This document shows positions 32,240 to 44,388 of a stretch of DNA of 64,000 nucleotides, piece by piece. Numbering within the stretch: position 1 is the first letter of the stretch; each line of letters starts with the position of its first letter. Source of the DNA: Owenia fusiformis (lineage: Eukaryota; Annelida; Polychaeta; Sabellida; Oweniidae). Position numbers and translations under genes: made by a program. The notes below the pieces were generated by a model. That model searched no databases, was not told the DNA's origin, and saw only the letters and a list, made by a program, of their open reading frames with translations. The DNA lies in assembly GCA_903813345.2 (NCBI GenBank), contig CAIIXF020000010.1:10470349-10534348 (forward strand), in the 5' to 3' direction.

Positions 32240-33130
32240 TAGATGTCTGTCCTAAGAGAAAACCTTAGTGAAGCAAGTAATGTGTCTTGTATAATCTCAA
32301 GTAAAAATATGTCTGCAGCTAATTTCACTGATTACAGGAATAAATCAGCTTTTTGGTCATTTCCAGTAAATTGCAAAAATTTCCGGTCATCTGCAATTAC
32401 CCGCCGTGCAAGCGCTAAAAAGAATGACATTTGAATTAATTAAAAGTGCTATTTGTGTAGAGTTTTTCACATTGATATTAAAGTGGAAATACAAATTTGT
32501 TCAAGACTTTTTAAGCTCACCAGCTGAAATACTGGAATATTGTCATAGGATATTTTTTATTTAAGGAAGATTTTATGTACCATTTGATCCCAAAACTCCT
32601 AAGTCTTGAAAGTACAGCTAGTTGCAATGGAATATTGATTTATATCTGTTGGAGAAATCTTTATTTCAATCCCTCAAAATAATTTTTAAAATTACAAAAA
32701 TCTAAATACCCAACAAAAACCTCCTATTTCCTAAAAAATATCCCAATTAGTAACTTTTTGCAGTTAAGAAAACTATTCTAATTTTTATGCACTATGCGTC
32801 TGTTAGATGTAATATGGTATGTTAAAATGCCCTGCAGAAGAAAGATAACATAATTAAAGGATAATATACTGTTTTTATTTATAAGCTCTTTATGTGTTAC
32901 TTTTATTGTGCGAACTCAGACAGAAAGTAATTATTGATATAATTGCCAAACATTGTACTGGGTTTCTCTCGGTGTTAAAGGGATGCAAGGTGCTCGATTT
33001 ATAGATGACAATTCAAAAATTACCCAACACCCAGAACTAAATAAGAAAATCATGAAATTCAAGATTTATTACTGGTTTTGGGCATTTCTTCACCAGAAAA
33101 GATAAAACTAATATATAGTATAGTACATCG
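32240..33130. other. Non-coding stretch
   Basis: AT-rich DNA with short frames only (for example 32,243-32,434), no splice logic and no repeat. Confidence 0.4.
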
Positions 33131-33506
33131 TCTGTTTGATGATCGAATACACACTACCTACCTTAGTTTATAAGATCCTATGTGTGATGCTCAATAGACA
33201 CGATTGAAGATCTTATGTGTGATGCTCAATAGACACGATTGAAGATCTTATGTGTGATGCTCAATAGACACGATTGAAGATTGTATGTGTGATGCTCAAT
33301 AGACACGATTGAAGATCTTATATGTGATGCTCAATACACATGATTGAAGATTGTATGTGTGATGCTCAATACACACGATTGAAGATCTTATATGTGATGC
33401 TCAATACATACTGCCTATCTTAGTTTGACACATCTTATCTGTGATGTTCAATATATACTACCTACCTTAGTAAAGTACGTTTGATGTGTGATGTACACTG
33501 CCTACA

Positions 33507-34030
33507 TTTGTATGATCACATCGGAATAGCCTTACGACAGTAAAATCAGATACCGTTGTCACAAATGGCGGACATAACCGTCGCTTCAATTAGATTTTCA
33601 TGAACTGTATGTTTAATAGAGCGCCTAGACTAAATTCCTTTGGAACAATAATCAATCAAAGTGTCTTAATACTCATTGAATAGTTAAATAATGTTCTACC
33701 ATCGAAACAAAGTCTTTAATTTAACCGATCAAAATGAGATGCGGGATAATGGACACTGTTATTACCATATGCCGTTGTCTTTCTAAATTACTCCAATTCA
33801 GATTCCGTTGTCATTGACGATATCGAAAATGCTATATTGTGGCGATTCATGACCCAATTTTATCAAAATTGGGATTTCATATGAAACATCATCACAAGAG
33901 CTTAATACATGCACAGAATTAGCGACAATAAAATCCCATGAAATGAGGACCAAGTGATTAAACAGTTGAAGCGATGGTTATGTCCGCCATTTGTGACAAA
34001 TACGGTTGTCAGGCTATTCCGGTGTGATGA
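33507..34030. mobile_element. ~520-bp MITE with GGAATAGCCT ends
   Basis: The left end ATCACATCGGAATAGCC and a TTGTCACAAATGGCGGACAT block are mirrored at 33,966-34,030 by ATGTCCGCCATTTGTGACAA and GGCTATTCCGGTGTGAT. It is inserted in the 35-bp array. A half copy lies at 2,003-2,262. The ends hold an AAATGGCGGACAT motif similar to a YY1 site. Confidence 0.65.
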
Positions 34031-34039
34031 TGCTCAATA

Positions 34040-34236
34040 TACAGGGTGTCAAATTTGTTCTCCCATGTAACTTTAACATCCACATAATATTGCATAACTT
34101 TTTTGTCTGCAAGATATCTGAATTGTTCTTTAGCACATTAAAACTAGGCTTCATGGAGCAACTCTACAAGAAGTTTCAGATGACATTCATACTCTTGAAA
34201 TTAAGGGGGGAGAACATATTTATTTGACACCCTGTA
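34040..34236. mobile_element. Mariner-type MITE, TA duplication
   Basis: CAGGGTGTCAAAT at 34,042 is mirrored by ATTTGACACCCTG ending at 34,234, with TA on each side (34,040-34,041; 34,235-34,236). It is 193 bp long. The TA-CAGGGTG end is the usual ITm (mariner) terminus. The 73-codon frame across it is not a gene. Confidence 0.75.
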
Positions 34237-34399
34237 CATTCCCTACTTTTGTATTGAAGATCTTATGTTTGGTGTTCAGTAATACAAGTGCCTACCTTTA
34301 TATGGTATATTTATGTTATGATGCTCAATACATACTACCTGCCTTAACATGGACAATTTCATGTGATGCCTGATACACATGCCCGTATTATATAACTGC

Positions 34400-36350
34400 A
34401 TGGGCAATTTTCCATATGTTCCACACTTGGAGACTCCATGTATCTGTTAATGTCAAAAGCTCAGAAGATTAATTACCCCTTGATCCAGAGCCACTGCTTT
34501 GTTTACTAGCCTTATCAGACATTCTGAGATTAGCATAGCATAGAGTTCTCTAATGCTATGAGGCTAGCTTAATTAACCCGCATAAAGAATGTCTGTTTAA
34601 AGTGATTTAAAAACTAGTTTAACTTTGTTTCTGAAAATGATGAACCCTACTATTGGTTTCTCTTGTCCAATAAGTACCAAATGGTGAAATCTTAAGAAAA
34701 TTGATCCAGTAAAACTCCTAGATATTACTCATTAAGAAGTGTGGGTCATTTCTCAAATATAACATTTGAATTTTCAGAGAGAAACAATTTCTTGGAATTT
34801 TTACTTCTCCACTGGTAAAATGTTACAATTAAAACACTTTTGCAACTACTTATTTCAACAAAATTTTACTTGCAGTTAGACTTTTCAAATATCTTTCACC
34901 ATCCATAATTCTTTTCTTTTAGTAACAATTTTGACTTTAGGAAATGTGTACCTTAACAAGATCAATGTAAGCAGAACTTTCCGTTTTGCTATAGTATTTT
35001 ACCATTAACACAAGGTTTTTACGAGTGAACATATAAAATATATATTATAGGTACTTAATATTTGTTACTACATGTTTATATTTTGATTTCTATGTACTAC
35101 AGACTTATCTCAATAGCATAGATCCAATTTTGCAAAAATAAATAGTTGCAAAGTATTGTTTATGAAGTATTGAATATCAATTACCTTCAGATTTATGTGT
35201 GTTCTTGTTTTATACGTTTCATTTTCTTGTCTTTATACTTGCTACTATAGCTTTATATTTTGATTTTCAAGTGCAATATACTGTCCTTCATAATATGGAT
35301 CCAACTTTATAAAAAAATATTGTTGCAAAGTATTGTTAATCATGTGTTTCACCAAGAGAAGATTTTAGAAAATGCTCTAGAATTACCCGTACAAAAAGTA
35401 GATTTAAACTTTATTCTGATTTAGCATAATTTCAGAACAGAAGCTTAAAAACAAATCAATTTTGAACCCTGAAATTAACCCATTCATCTCTTGCTAACAG
35501 TCATGTCACAAACTTTTGTATATTCTTGCTAGAATTGACCAAAACCGTTATTTTGAAATTCAAAAGTGTTAATATTGTTAATAGGGCTACACTGCAGCAA
35601 GCTTAGTAAACATACGCTACTGGCCTACAAGGGTGTAATTAATCACCCAACTTGCTTGACATAAGAAAGTTCAATTTTAGCAGCTTTTACCCTAGTGTGG
35701 TTCATGTAACAATGTTGATTAGAATAGCCTGGTTTGAACCTTAGGTCACAGGGTAAAATAGAGTCACTAACAACCTCTGACAACACGCTATTTAACAAAA
35801 AGATATCTTAATGACATTTAATGCTGATTTTTGGTTGATGGAATTTTTGCATATAGGTAAGATTGCTTAAATATTTGTATTGCTTTTGATTTTATGAACA
35901 TATACCTGTATATGGGTGTGCACTTAAATGGAAATTTCAACAAGGGAGCAGAAAAAGCCAAACATCCAAATTCAGAGCTCCAAGATTAGATTTTTTAAAA
36001 TTGAGATTAAATCAAGATTCTCTTAATTGTGAAAATATTCTGGGGCTATGTGTGCTAAGAAAGAGATAATGCCAAAGATATGGAAAACACAAATTGAAAA
36101 TCAGTCTTCATGAATATTCTAAGTCATGAAACTTGTATTTTAAAGATCACTTACAATAGCATTGACATTGAGCACCTATATCAATTTGTTACATTTTGAT
36201 AATTGAATCATAATTTGCAAGTATGCAGGCAGGATCAGGAGTGAGATTTTGTTATGTTAATAGATTGTGTTTTTTTTTTAAATGAACATGGAGTCCAAAC
36301 AATTTTTACTCTTTTATATTTGAGCTTTTTTTTCAATAAAATTTAATTAA
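34400..36350. other. Non-coding DNA with a diverged duplication
   Basis: Intron-like. 35,070-35,165 and 35,255-35,340 are a diverged direct duplication sharing GTTGCAAAGTATTGTT and ATGGATCCAA-like steps. No gene was recognised. Confidence 0.5.
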
Positions 36351-36355
36351 GAAAT

Positions 36356-36655
36356 ATAGACCGAAAAGCAGGGGTAATATTGCCAAATACACCCCGCAGG
36401 GTTAGGCACAAACGTCTTCTGTACCCCGAACGACCAAAGGGAGTGAGGGGTTCGAAAGCTTTTGTGCCTAGCCCTAGGGAGTATATTCGATGATATTACC
36501 CCTGCTCTGAGGTCTATAGTACGATTTGAACATGAAAACTCACCAAAATGTTTTGAATATTCATTAAGGTCCGCCATTACTACAACCCGCCGTTATGACG
36601 TCACACATTACATGTATTACCAGGGGTATTCTTCGCGAATATACCCCGGGTGAAA
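36356..36655. repeat. Compact hairpin MITE with GGGGTA stems
   Basis: TAGACCGAAAAGCAGGGGTA pairs with TACCCCTGCTCTGAGGTCTA; the arms are 36,358-36,432 and 36,440-36,522. The loop side has CAAACGTC..GGGGTTCG-like pairing. A second short palindrome, AGGGGTATTCTTCGCGAATA followed by TACCCC, is at 36,628-36,653. The two overlapping small frames are by-products of the hairpin. Confidence 0.65.
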
Positions 36656-36659
36656 TGTT

Positions 36660-37390
36660 GACCTTGTTTACAGTTGATAGAGGGCGTGAATACAGTCATG
36701 TTCGAATCACTTTTAATTGACAAATTAGAATCAGTAGATTGAGATAAAATCAATCAAAACCAGGTCTAGACTACATGTATCTATCCTCTTGCATATCAAC
36801 TGGTCCATTAGTAAAAGGGATAAATGTGAAACATATCTGAGACAGCTTTTACACAAAGTTTTTTACTGGTATATTTGACATGTCAAGATCAGAAACAGAT
36901 TCAGTATGCAAAGATGTAAACATAAAACACAAGGTTAAGAGTTTACTAGAACAATCTAGGGATACTAGTCGGGTATTAGGAGTCAGAAACCATGTATATG
37001 AAAAACCTTGAATTTAAATCAGGTACATACTACCTATGTGCTAAATTTTTGGGTTATGTAGCTCTACAAAATGGCAAAAGTAAGAATATGATTATTCTTT
37101 TTCTTTATTCTTGTGATGGGTATCAAGTCACAGACAGGGAATGTCAGTTTATTAACAAATATTCTTTCTTGAGGAAGTAATAATAGAGCAGGATATTTAA
37201 TCTGAAGCTATCTATTTCTGGAATATGGTTACTTAAATATAATATGTATCCGGGATATTTTCAGGCACAAACTGGAAAGAAATACATTACGGATGTAAAA
37301 TCTCTTGAGGATATACACGTAATAGGAGTTCCTACCTCCTGGATTTCGCAAAAGAGCTGGTATATTTGAACAGGGGATGCGATTAAATTA
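36660..37390. other. Non-coding stretch
   Basis: No supported feature. The 62-codon frame at 36,992-37,180 lacks splice or family support. Confidence 0.4.
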
Positions 37391-37394
37391 AGGA

Positions 37395-37547
37395 ATAAAG
37401 ACCAAGATTTTATGATTTATGGCGCGATATATGACCGAAAAATTTATTCTGTTCATTGTTACCTTTGGCAATGGCCAGAATATAATTTGAGGTCATATAC
37501 TTGACATAAATCATAAAATCAAGGTCTTTGTTACGATTCTAATATGA
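37395..37547. repeat. ~150-bp palindromic MITE
   Basis: AAAGACCAAGATTTTATGAT and TATATGACC on the left are mirrored by GGTCATATACTT and ATCATAAAATCAAGGTCTTT on the right. The loop is about 70 bp. The arms are nearly identical. Confidence 0.7.
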
Positions 37548-37673
37548 TAAACAGACAGGAAAAACAAATATTTGCATTTATGAATCTTAGTGGTCATACA
37601 TACTCCAATATAAACCAGTAAATCAATTGTTCTAGCTATTGTGATGTCATGTATCATATTAGAATATCATGTA

Positions 37674-38045
37674 TTAAAGGGGCAATAAGGACTGTAGAGA
37701 AAATAGGAAAGTTTTTTCATTTTTTCCGAGCTATCAAGGCAACATTTGGTTTAACATCTTCTTTGACATACCTATTTTCTTAAAATGTATGGATAAATTA
37801 TCAATTTCAGCATAAAGAAGTGTAAATTCAGTTCAAAGCTTCAAAAAGGGGACTTCCACTTTTATATTTTTAAGATCCACCATGTTTCAAGAGGAATATC
37901 AGCTAAAATAATGTTTATCTAAGGGGTTTCTTTGTAGATAATAAAAATAGATGTTAGTCTTGATGAAATATCCAAACTTAAATATATTTTGACACTGGTC
38001 TATGATCGTTGAATGACCCCTCTGCACTAATTATTGCACCTTTAA
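37674..38045. mobile_element. 364-bp MITE with TTAA duplication
   Basis: TTAA at 37,674-37,677 and 38,042-38,045 brackets inverted ends AGGGGCAATAAGGACTGTAGAG and, in reverse complement, AGGTGCAATAATTAGTGCAG. TTAA targets are used by piggyBac and Kolobok transposons. A diverged relative starts at 44,831. Confidence 0.7.
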
Positions 38046-38202
38046 TACCTTGCTTGCTTTAGGCATAGTATTGAGACACTTTTTAAAAATTATTGAAATG
38101 AAACTTTGATCAAGATTTGTCATCAGAACAAAGTAGTAAAGTTAAAGATCAGGAGAATACAGGAGAATACTGTTATTATATAACTACTGTGATTGTTTAT
38201 TA

Positions 38203-38330
38203 TGTCACCACCAGAAGTGGTGACATATTGTTATATATTGTCTCAAACTTTTTTCTTGACGTTGTTTGGTGTTTGATGTTCGGCATTCAGCATCTGTAAC
38301 AAATGGCAGGTGATGACATTTTGGATGTTA
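38203..38330. repeat. CACCACCAGAAGTGGTG dispersed repeat, copy 3
   Basis: GTCACCACCAGAAGTGGTGAC is a perfect short palindrome at the start. AACAAATGGCAGGTGATGAC is the conserved tail. The copy is followed, as in copy 2, by the AAACCT/GTGAAC module. Confidence 0.65.
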
Positions 38331-38425
38331 TGCATTGTATATGAAGGTTGTTCTAGGAGGGCTTATTTCATATCAATACTGACCATAACATAACTTATTC
38401 AATCTATACACATATATTACATGTA

Positions 38426-38580
38426 CAGTTAAACCTATCTTAGTGAACGCCTATGTTTAGCAATCACACCTTTTCAGCACATACACCATTGACTTATGTT
38501 TAAAACAGCCTCTATAGTGAACACCTACCACCTACAGTGAACACTTTTTTAGTTGTATCATAGGTGTTCACTGTACACAG
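38426..38580. mobile_element. MITE, ACAGTTAAACCTATCTTAGT end
   Basis: GTACAGTTAAACC..TAGTGAACGCC on the left is mirrored by GGTGTTCACTGTAC at about 38,563. GTGAACACCTACC steps sit inside. It is a relative of 17,091-17,275. Confidence 0.5.
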
Positions 38581-38816
38581 GTTTTATTATGCAGGAAAAA
38601 ATAAAATTTGTGATGAACTGAAATAAATATACTTGTACTTCTTGCTTATATGAATGAGTACCTATTATTAACGACAATCCTTAAATCAAGGGTATTTCAA
38701 TACAACTGATGAAGAATTTGCATCGAAACATCTTTTAAATAGATTAATTAACCAAGGGAAATAAGGTATTTTTAAATTAGCTTTTATTGAAATATATTTT
38801 TGCCTATATGTTGCAG

Positions 38817-38863
38817 GTCTTGGAGAAGAAGCAATCTGTCCAAGAAAACATGTCATCTATGAG
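38817..38863 (+). CDS. Candidate 47-nt internal exon
   Basis: TTTTTGCCTATATGTTGCAG precedes it and GAG|GTGAGT follows, both strong splice signals. In the first frame it reads V-L-E-K-K-Q-S-V-Q-E-N-M-S-S-M and leaves two bases (AG). These join the first base of the exon at 44,389 to give an R codon, and that exon then runs to a stop in the same phase. A second frame is also open (..E-E-A-I-C-P-R-K-H-V-I-Y-E) and faintly recalls the I-C-P-x-R stretch of axonemal dynein p28-type proteins, but the phase logic favours the first. No family is recognised. Confidence 0.45.
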
Positions 38864-38869
38864 GTGAGT

Positions 38870-39540
38870 TGCAAATATGTTTTACATGTTACATAATATA
38901 ACTAAGGGGACCCATTGATACCTCCAGCATTGATGTGGGATGTTATGCCCATTTCAGATTCTGAAATTCAGTTCGCACCAATTTGATAACCCTTACGGTC
39001 AAAATAAAGAAATGGAATAAGGACAATCTGAGCTAGATTTGCTTTTTTCTGATTCGCTTTTTCAGGCATGCACACAAGTGGATAGATCTCTTTCTAATAA
39101 TTCTTTGTGGAGTTTATAATAAATTGAGTTGTCTTAACAATGATTTATTCCTTTGCTGAATTCTTCAATGAATTATGGGAATTAGAGTTCCCTTCTATTG
39201 TAATAGATTGTAGCGCCATCTAAATATGAAAATATAGTTTAAAATGACTTAGGTATGTACATGCGTGTTTTGAATAAGCTGAACCAATAAAGCCAATCTG
39301 GTGAAGATTGTCCCTACTGAAAGCTGATAGATAATTGAATGCAATTATAATTGTCATTACGAAGATGCATTCACAGCTGAATTAAGTTGAGCGAGTTATA
39401 ACTTAGAAAAGCAAGCTCATATTTAGCTGTCCGGATACAATTAATTATAATGATTGATACACGATGTAAAAAGTTGTTGTTTAGCAGACAAGGGATTTAA
39501 GTCAGTGAACTCTGCATGGTATACAGTTGAACTTGTTTTT
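38870..39540. other. Intron candidate
   Basis: AT-rich sequence downstream of the donor at 38,864. Nothing recognised. Confidence 0.4.
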
Positions 39541-39542
39541 AT

Positions 39543-40075
39543 GAGCTTGCCTTTCTTGTTTTCCATACCTGTTGTATTGAGGAATTTTCTAACTGTTTTG
39601 CAACTTCACGTTGTTTTCATTCATTTCGGCTGTTGTCAGAAATTCTAATATAACCCCTACTGTAAAGATCATTGGGTAGAAGTGAAACTGTTGTAAATGG
39701 CTCTCTACATTGGAGGAAATAAAGATTCATATCATATCTCTCCGAGAGTAACTGATGATCCTAAAGTCTGACTACACTCATTTATAACAGTTTCACTTCA
39801 TTTACAAATGTTTCACTTCCACCCAGTGAAAGATGTATATTTTCATGGTATAATATTTTCATGAGACGAATCCTGATAGAGAAATACATTAGAATTTCTT
39901 GACAACAGCCGAAATGAATGAAAACAACGTGAAGTTGCAAAACAGTTAGAAAATTCCTCAATACAACAGGTATGGAAAACAAGAAAGGTAAGTTCCACTT
40001 CCACCCAGTGAAAAGTGTATATTTTCATGGTATAATATTTCCATAAGACTAATCCTGATGTACAGAGAAATAACA
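39543..40075. repeat. Near-perfect 107-bp inverted repeat
   Basis: 39,543-39,650 (CTTTCTTGTTTTCCATACCT..GGCTGTTGTCA(A)GAAATTCTA) is repeated inverted at 39,887-39,993 with at most one or two differences. A second pair, in direct orientation (CACTTCCACCCAGTGAAA, 39,815 and 40,001), overlaps the right side. The high identity means a recent event, inside the candidate intron. Confidence 0.8.
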
Positions 40076-40547
40076 TGTATACCAGTATGCTATACCTTAT
40101 AATGTAAATTCTACCTCTGAAAGTTCTACTGTATCATAGTACATTCCAACCCTACCTAGATCATGGATAAGTAGAAGCAGATTGATAAGAAAGTTTGAAC
40201 ATGAGGAAACACCATGCAGCATGCTCCTTTAGCTAGTCATAGTCTAGATAAACTGTAAGAACATGAAATCTGCCCTCTCCCCCATAAGTTTGGTAGCTTG
40301 GTATATTACAGGGTGATCAATAAGATGAAAAGTACTCTTACTTTTGTAAACATTAATGAATCTGGCTCATTTTCCCTTAGAATGTTATCTAATAATTATA
40401 CAAACATAAGATACATTTAATATTCTATTTTCTATGGTAATCATAACAACCTGTGCTGAGGGTACCACGAGGAGTCAATTCAAGCCAGTGTGAAGTAGGG
40501 GGAAGACAACATTCAGATCATCCAGCTATGACACACTGAGCTCAAAC

Positions 40548-40563
40548 GCCCCCCCCCCCCCCT
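40548..40563. repeat. C-tract
   Basis: About 16 consecutive C residues. A similar tract is at 42,901-42,914. Confidence 0.9.
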
Positions 40564-40867
40564 ACTTCTCCCTTGACAATTCCCCTCTAGGCTTCCCCCT
40601 TGGCTTGGTATCTTGGCATACCAACATAATTTCTGCATGCAATTGTTCATGAAATTGTTCTGATCTTTGATTTATATGCTTAATAAAAACTGGTTTAATT
40701 GATACACATGTCTGTTTGATTAGCTAGTCTGTGTATGTGATGATAGGGTCTTCTGAAGTGAATGCTTTTAGCTTTATTTGTTCATTACATTATATATTTA
40801 CAAATTCAATATTCACAAATAAAATACTCAGTGTTTCATCCTGAAATTGTAGGCTATACCTCCCTTT

Positions 40868-41225
40868 AAATATCCAGTCAATTTTACTGGAGTAGGATAT
40901 TCTGAATTAACAAGCAGCTATGACCCAATCAAAATGCAGGAATTTATTGTTGTGTCTAATAATCAATTAAATCATGGAAATAACCTGGATGTTCATTAAA
41001 ATAATGTTTTTTCAATGTATGTTGTTATTCTATTTGGGAGAAGATGAAAAGGATGCCTTTAAATATCTTGCCTTTAAGTATCTAGTCAGTTTTACTAGAG
41101 TAGGATATTCTGAATTAGTAAACAGCTATGACCCAATCAAAATGCAGGGATTCATCTTTGTGTCTAATAATCATTAATATTATGAAAATAACCTGGATAT
41201 TCATTCAAATAATGTTTATACAATG
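40868..41225. repeat. Two-copy ~194-bp tandem duplication
   Basis: CCTTTAA(A/G)TATC(C/T)AGTCA, AGCTATGACCCAATCAAAAT, and AATAACCTGGAT(G/A)TTCATT occur in both copies (starts about 40,863 and 41,060). Confidence 0.8.
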
Positions 41226-41413
41226 CAGGCTTTATTCCATTGGGAATTGATACTTGTTGCATAAATGTGCCAGATGGCCCTGCAGAAATATCCAGGGTTG
41301 TCAGGTTGTTAATAGGTTGTCAGTACAGACAGACATAATGTTGCTTTAGTATCATTGCCCAAAGGGACATTTACCTTTGTTAAAGCAGTCTGAGGTTAAT
41401 GCAATCTGTTTTT

Positions 41414-41575
41414 TAGAAGTGGTGACATATTTTTATAGTCTCCAACTTTTTTGTAGATGGTGTTCAGTGGTAGGTGTTTAATAGTCAGAGTTTGATGGTT
41501 GGTGTTCAGTGATTGGTGTTTGGCATCTGTAACAAATGGCAGGTGCTGACATTTTGCATGTTTATGCCTTGTTAA
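41414..41575. repeat. Dispersed repeat, copy 4
   Basis: AGAAGTGGTGACATATTTTTA lacks the first half of the palindrome. TGTTCAGTG/TTGGTGTT steps are expanded as in copy 1. The conserved tail AACAAATGGCAGGTGCTGAC is present. Confidence 0.6.
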
Positions 41576-41579
41576 TCAT

Positions 41580-43900
41580 TGAAGCAATTATAACAATTAT
41601 AACAATGATCATGTCTAAAAAAAACTATTAAATTTTTTTGAAAAACACAAAATGACAATAGATGCTTTAAGCCCTTCGTTGTCATTTAGAGATATGTACA
41701 AAGTCAAACTCTTGACAAGGGCACCTACTGTCTTAATTGTTGCATCATATTTGTTTACCATAACAACAAACAAACAAACAAACAGACTTGATCTATGGTT
41801 GAGACATAACTGGGACCCAAATGCATTGAAGTTCATTGCCCGAGTCATTCACATTGCCATAATCTGGTTTCAGGATACATGAGTATTGTTATCTTTTGTA
41901 ATTACAATCATACAAGGCAAGGTTGCTTTTTATAAATAATTTATACCATTGTCAATTATACTGATGTGTCTGGTAAATGAAAAATACAACAAAATTTGTC
42001 ATATGCAACAGTCTGGATTCGACTTATGCTGTAATAATGTTATTTTCTAATCTGATCACGTTTGATATTAGATTGTACGAGATTGAACTTTTGAAATAAA
42101 TTGGATTATTGCTTGATCAAATAAGCTGATCTTGTATGAGGTAGATTTTCATTTCATTTGCTGCCTGATCCAAATTAGATTTCTACGAAGTTAACATGAT
42201 GTAATTTTCACACCTAGGTTCACATTCGTGGTCAGAACATTAGAACTTAAAGAGGGGGAGGGTGAAAAGGCTAGGAAATATATTCTAGATTTGAGCTAGG
42301 AAAAAACTAATCAGTTAATGTATGAGGTAGACAGGTGCAACATTGTGTCTGATAATATTTGCATTATCTGTATGCAAGTAAATCCTGGTTAGTTCCAAAT
42401 AAAAAAGGAAAAATATTTTAAGATTAAGGTCTAAGTGCAGCCAGACTGGAGAAGTTCTCTCCCTAAAGTCTATTATCTGCCATTTAATGATGTTAGTTCC
42501 AAAAATATTTTGGGCAGTGATACAAAATGAGAACTCTTTTGTGTATTTAAATTAAGATTGAGTTAAATATTAGGTTTTCATGATGGAAAACGGTGATTAT
42601 ATTGGGGGTAAAATATAACATTCTCCTCTACTGTCAAGTGATATGGCCTGTCCCCTTAATGATGCAATTTCTCACCTAGTTTCACAATTACTGTTTCCAG
42701 GCTGATAGGTGTAATAGCCAGTCTAGACAAGGTGTGACCTCATAATTCCTCCTAGATCATCTCCCTTTGGTTAGCATCATGATAATACTTGACCATGCAG
42801 CAAACAATTTAGCTAGCATAAAGCTAAAATCTTTCATCTCAGCTACCCTGCACGCAAAGGCTACACTCTGCCTAGTATAGACTTTATTACAGTTTAGCAG
42901 CCCCCCCCCCCCCCGAAGATTGGGGCCTGTGACAGCATTGTTAATAAATCATTTCAAATCTACCATGCTGACCCTTTCTCAACCAATCAGCAAAGTGGAG
43001 GGAACACGTGCTAAATACATGCTCATTAACTGTGCGTGGGGTTTCACAGGAAATGACCATATAGAAAGTCGTCCCTAGTTCAACGACTAACTCTTGATTG
43101 AGCTCAGTGAGATCAGAGATTTATTGTTAACTGAAAGAGTGAAGACGAAGCTCTCTTTTAAGAAGTGAAATCGAACGGTTAATGCAAAGCGTATTACAAT
43201 TCGGCATTTTTACTGATGGAATTTCTATATGTTAAAAAATCCTTAAACCTGTGGGTTATACCAGTTTTTGAAAAACGGGCATAAAAAACAATGTAGAGTA
43301 AGCGAAAAATGCAGTCATCAACTGCAGATAAGGCTGGTCTGCTGATAAAAAAAAAACTTGATTAAAGGAGAAATTATCTTGATATTTGCTGTTTTATAAA
43401 ACTATTGAAACACCTGCTTAATATTCTATTTTTTTACTGAAACTAAACCTTCTACCTTTTCACATATTTGTGATTAATTTTGCAGAAATAGGTATTGATA
43501 TTCGAATTTGTAAATAGAATTTTAAAGATATTCTAATGGTTTTTTATAATTTTATGCTGCTTTACCCTGTAGTATAACAACTACTGGTAAATATTTTAAT
43601 GTAATACTTGTGTCTGTGACAGATAAATAGGTTAAATAGAAATGATCATATTGACCTACTTTTTTCAAAATGGCCACTCAAAAATGAACAGTGTTGATAT
43701 ATGTATATGAAGATTACATCATGCAAGTATGATATATATACTAATACCATGCATGGTTGAGTAAATGTGTTTGCAATTGCAATGGAGAGCAGTTGAATTG
43801 ATAATGAAGTAAGGAGTTGCATGGCAGCATGCTAATGAAACTCAGATAAGGATGCATCAATCCGACGATCACAGGGCTTCAAATTCCAGAATATACTCTT
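41580..43900. other. Non-coding DNA with CAAA and C tracts
   Basis: Intron-like DNA. A short (CAAA)n run is at about 41,766-41,782 and a C14 tract at 42,901. Two opposed short frames at 41,615-41,882 are not supported. Confidence 0.4.
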
Positions 43901-43905
43901 TTTTT

Positions 43906-44076
43906 TACCCCCTGCGATAAGCAGTTAGCATTTCCCCGATTAAGAACTCAAAATCTGATTGGCTTTTGCAACACTGCGACAGAAATCATGTATATGTCAT
44001 TGTGCATAATTAGATCACGTGATTCAGTTTAATCGGGCACTTCCAAATTGGTAATAGCAGGGGCAAGAAGGAGGTA
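43906..44076. mobile_element. ~170-bp MITE with ACCCCCTGC ends
   Basis: TTACCCCCTGCGATAAGCAG..CCCCGATTAA on the left faces TTTAATCGGGCACTTCC..ATAGCAGGGGCAAG on the right. The arms are about 45 bp with several mismatches. Confidence 0.45.
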
Positions 44077-44388
44077 CGGATTCTGGACACCTGCTTAGGA
44101 GGATGGGATGCATCTTGCAGCTTGAAATACATTCCCCCACTTTGTTTAACATGAATTGAAAAGTGAAATTGAACTTTTGAGTGTAAAAATAGCTTGTATT
44201 ATGTTACACATGTCATAAATATGTCAGGTCCTGTCTGTGTGTCAGCATGACATTTACTTACAAATGAAATCTATACTTTTTTAAATGATGGAATATACAT
44301 AATGTTAATGTTGAATTTTTAACATGATTGTCATCATTAGTAGGTATCACTTGTGTTAAGTCTAATGGTCTTCTTTTGTTTTCTGTAG

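Larger units (their letters stand above)
33140..34390. repeat. 35-bp tandem array, disrupted by insertions
   Basis: Six to seven copies of a 35-bp unit, GATGCTCAATAGACACGATT followed by GAAGATCTTATGTGT, run from about 33,186 to 33,400; neighbouring copies are identical or differ at one or two sites. More diverged units with ACTACCTACCTTAG continue to 33,505 and resume after the inserted MITEs at about 34,240-34,390, so one array was split by insertions. Confidence 0.85.

Noticed and set aside
33140-33505. CRISPR-like array
   Set aside because: The 35-bp units are contiguous without unique spacers and the genome is eukaryotic.
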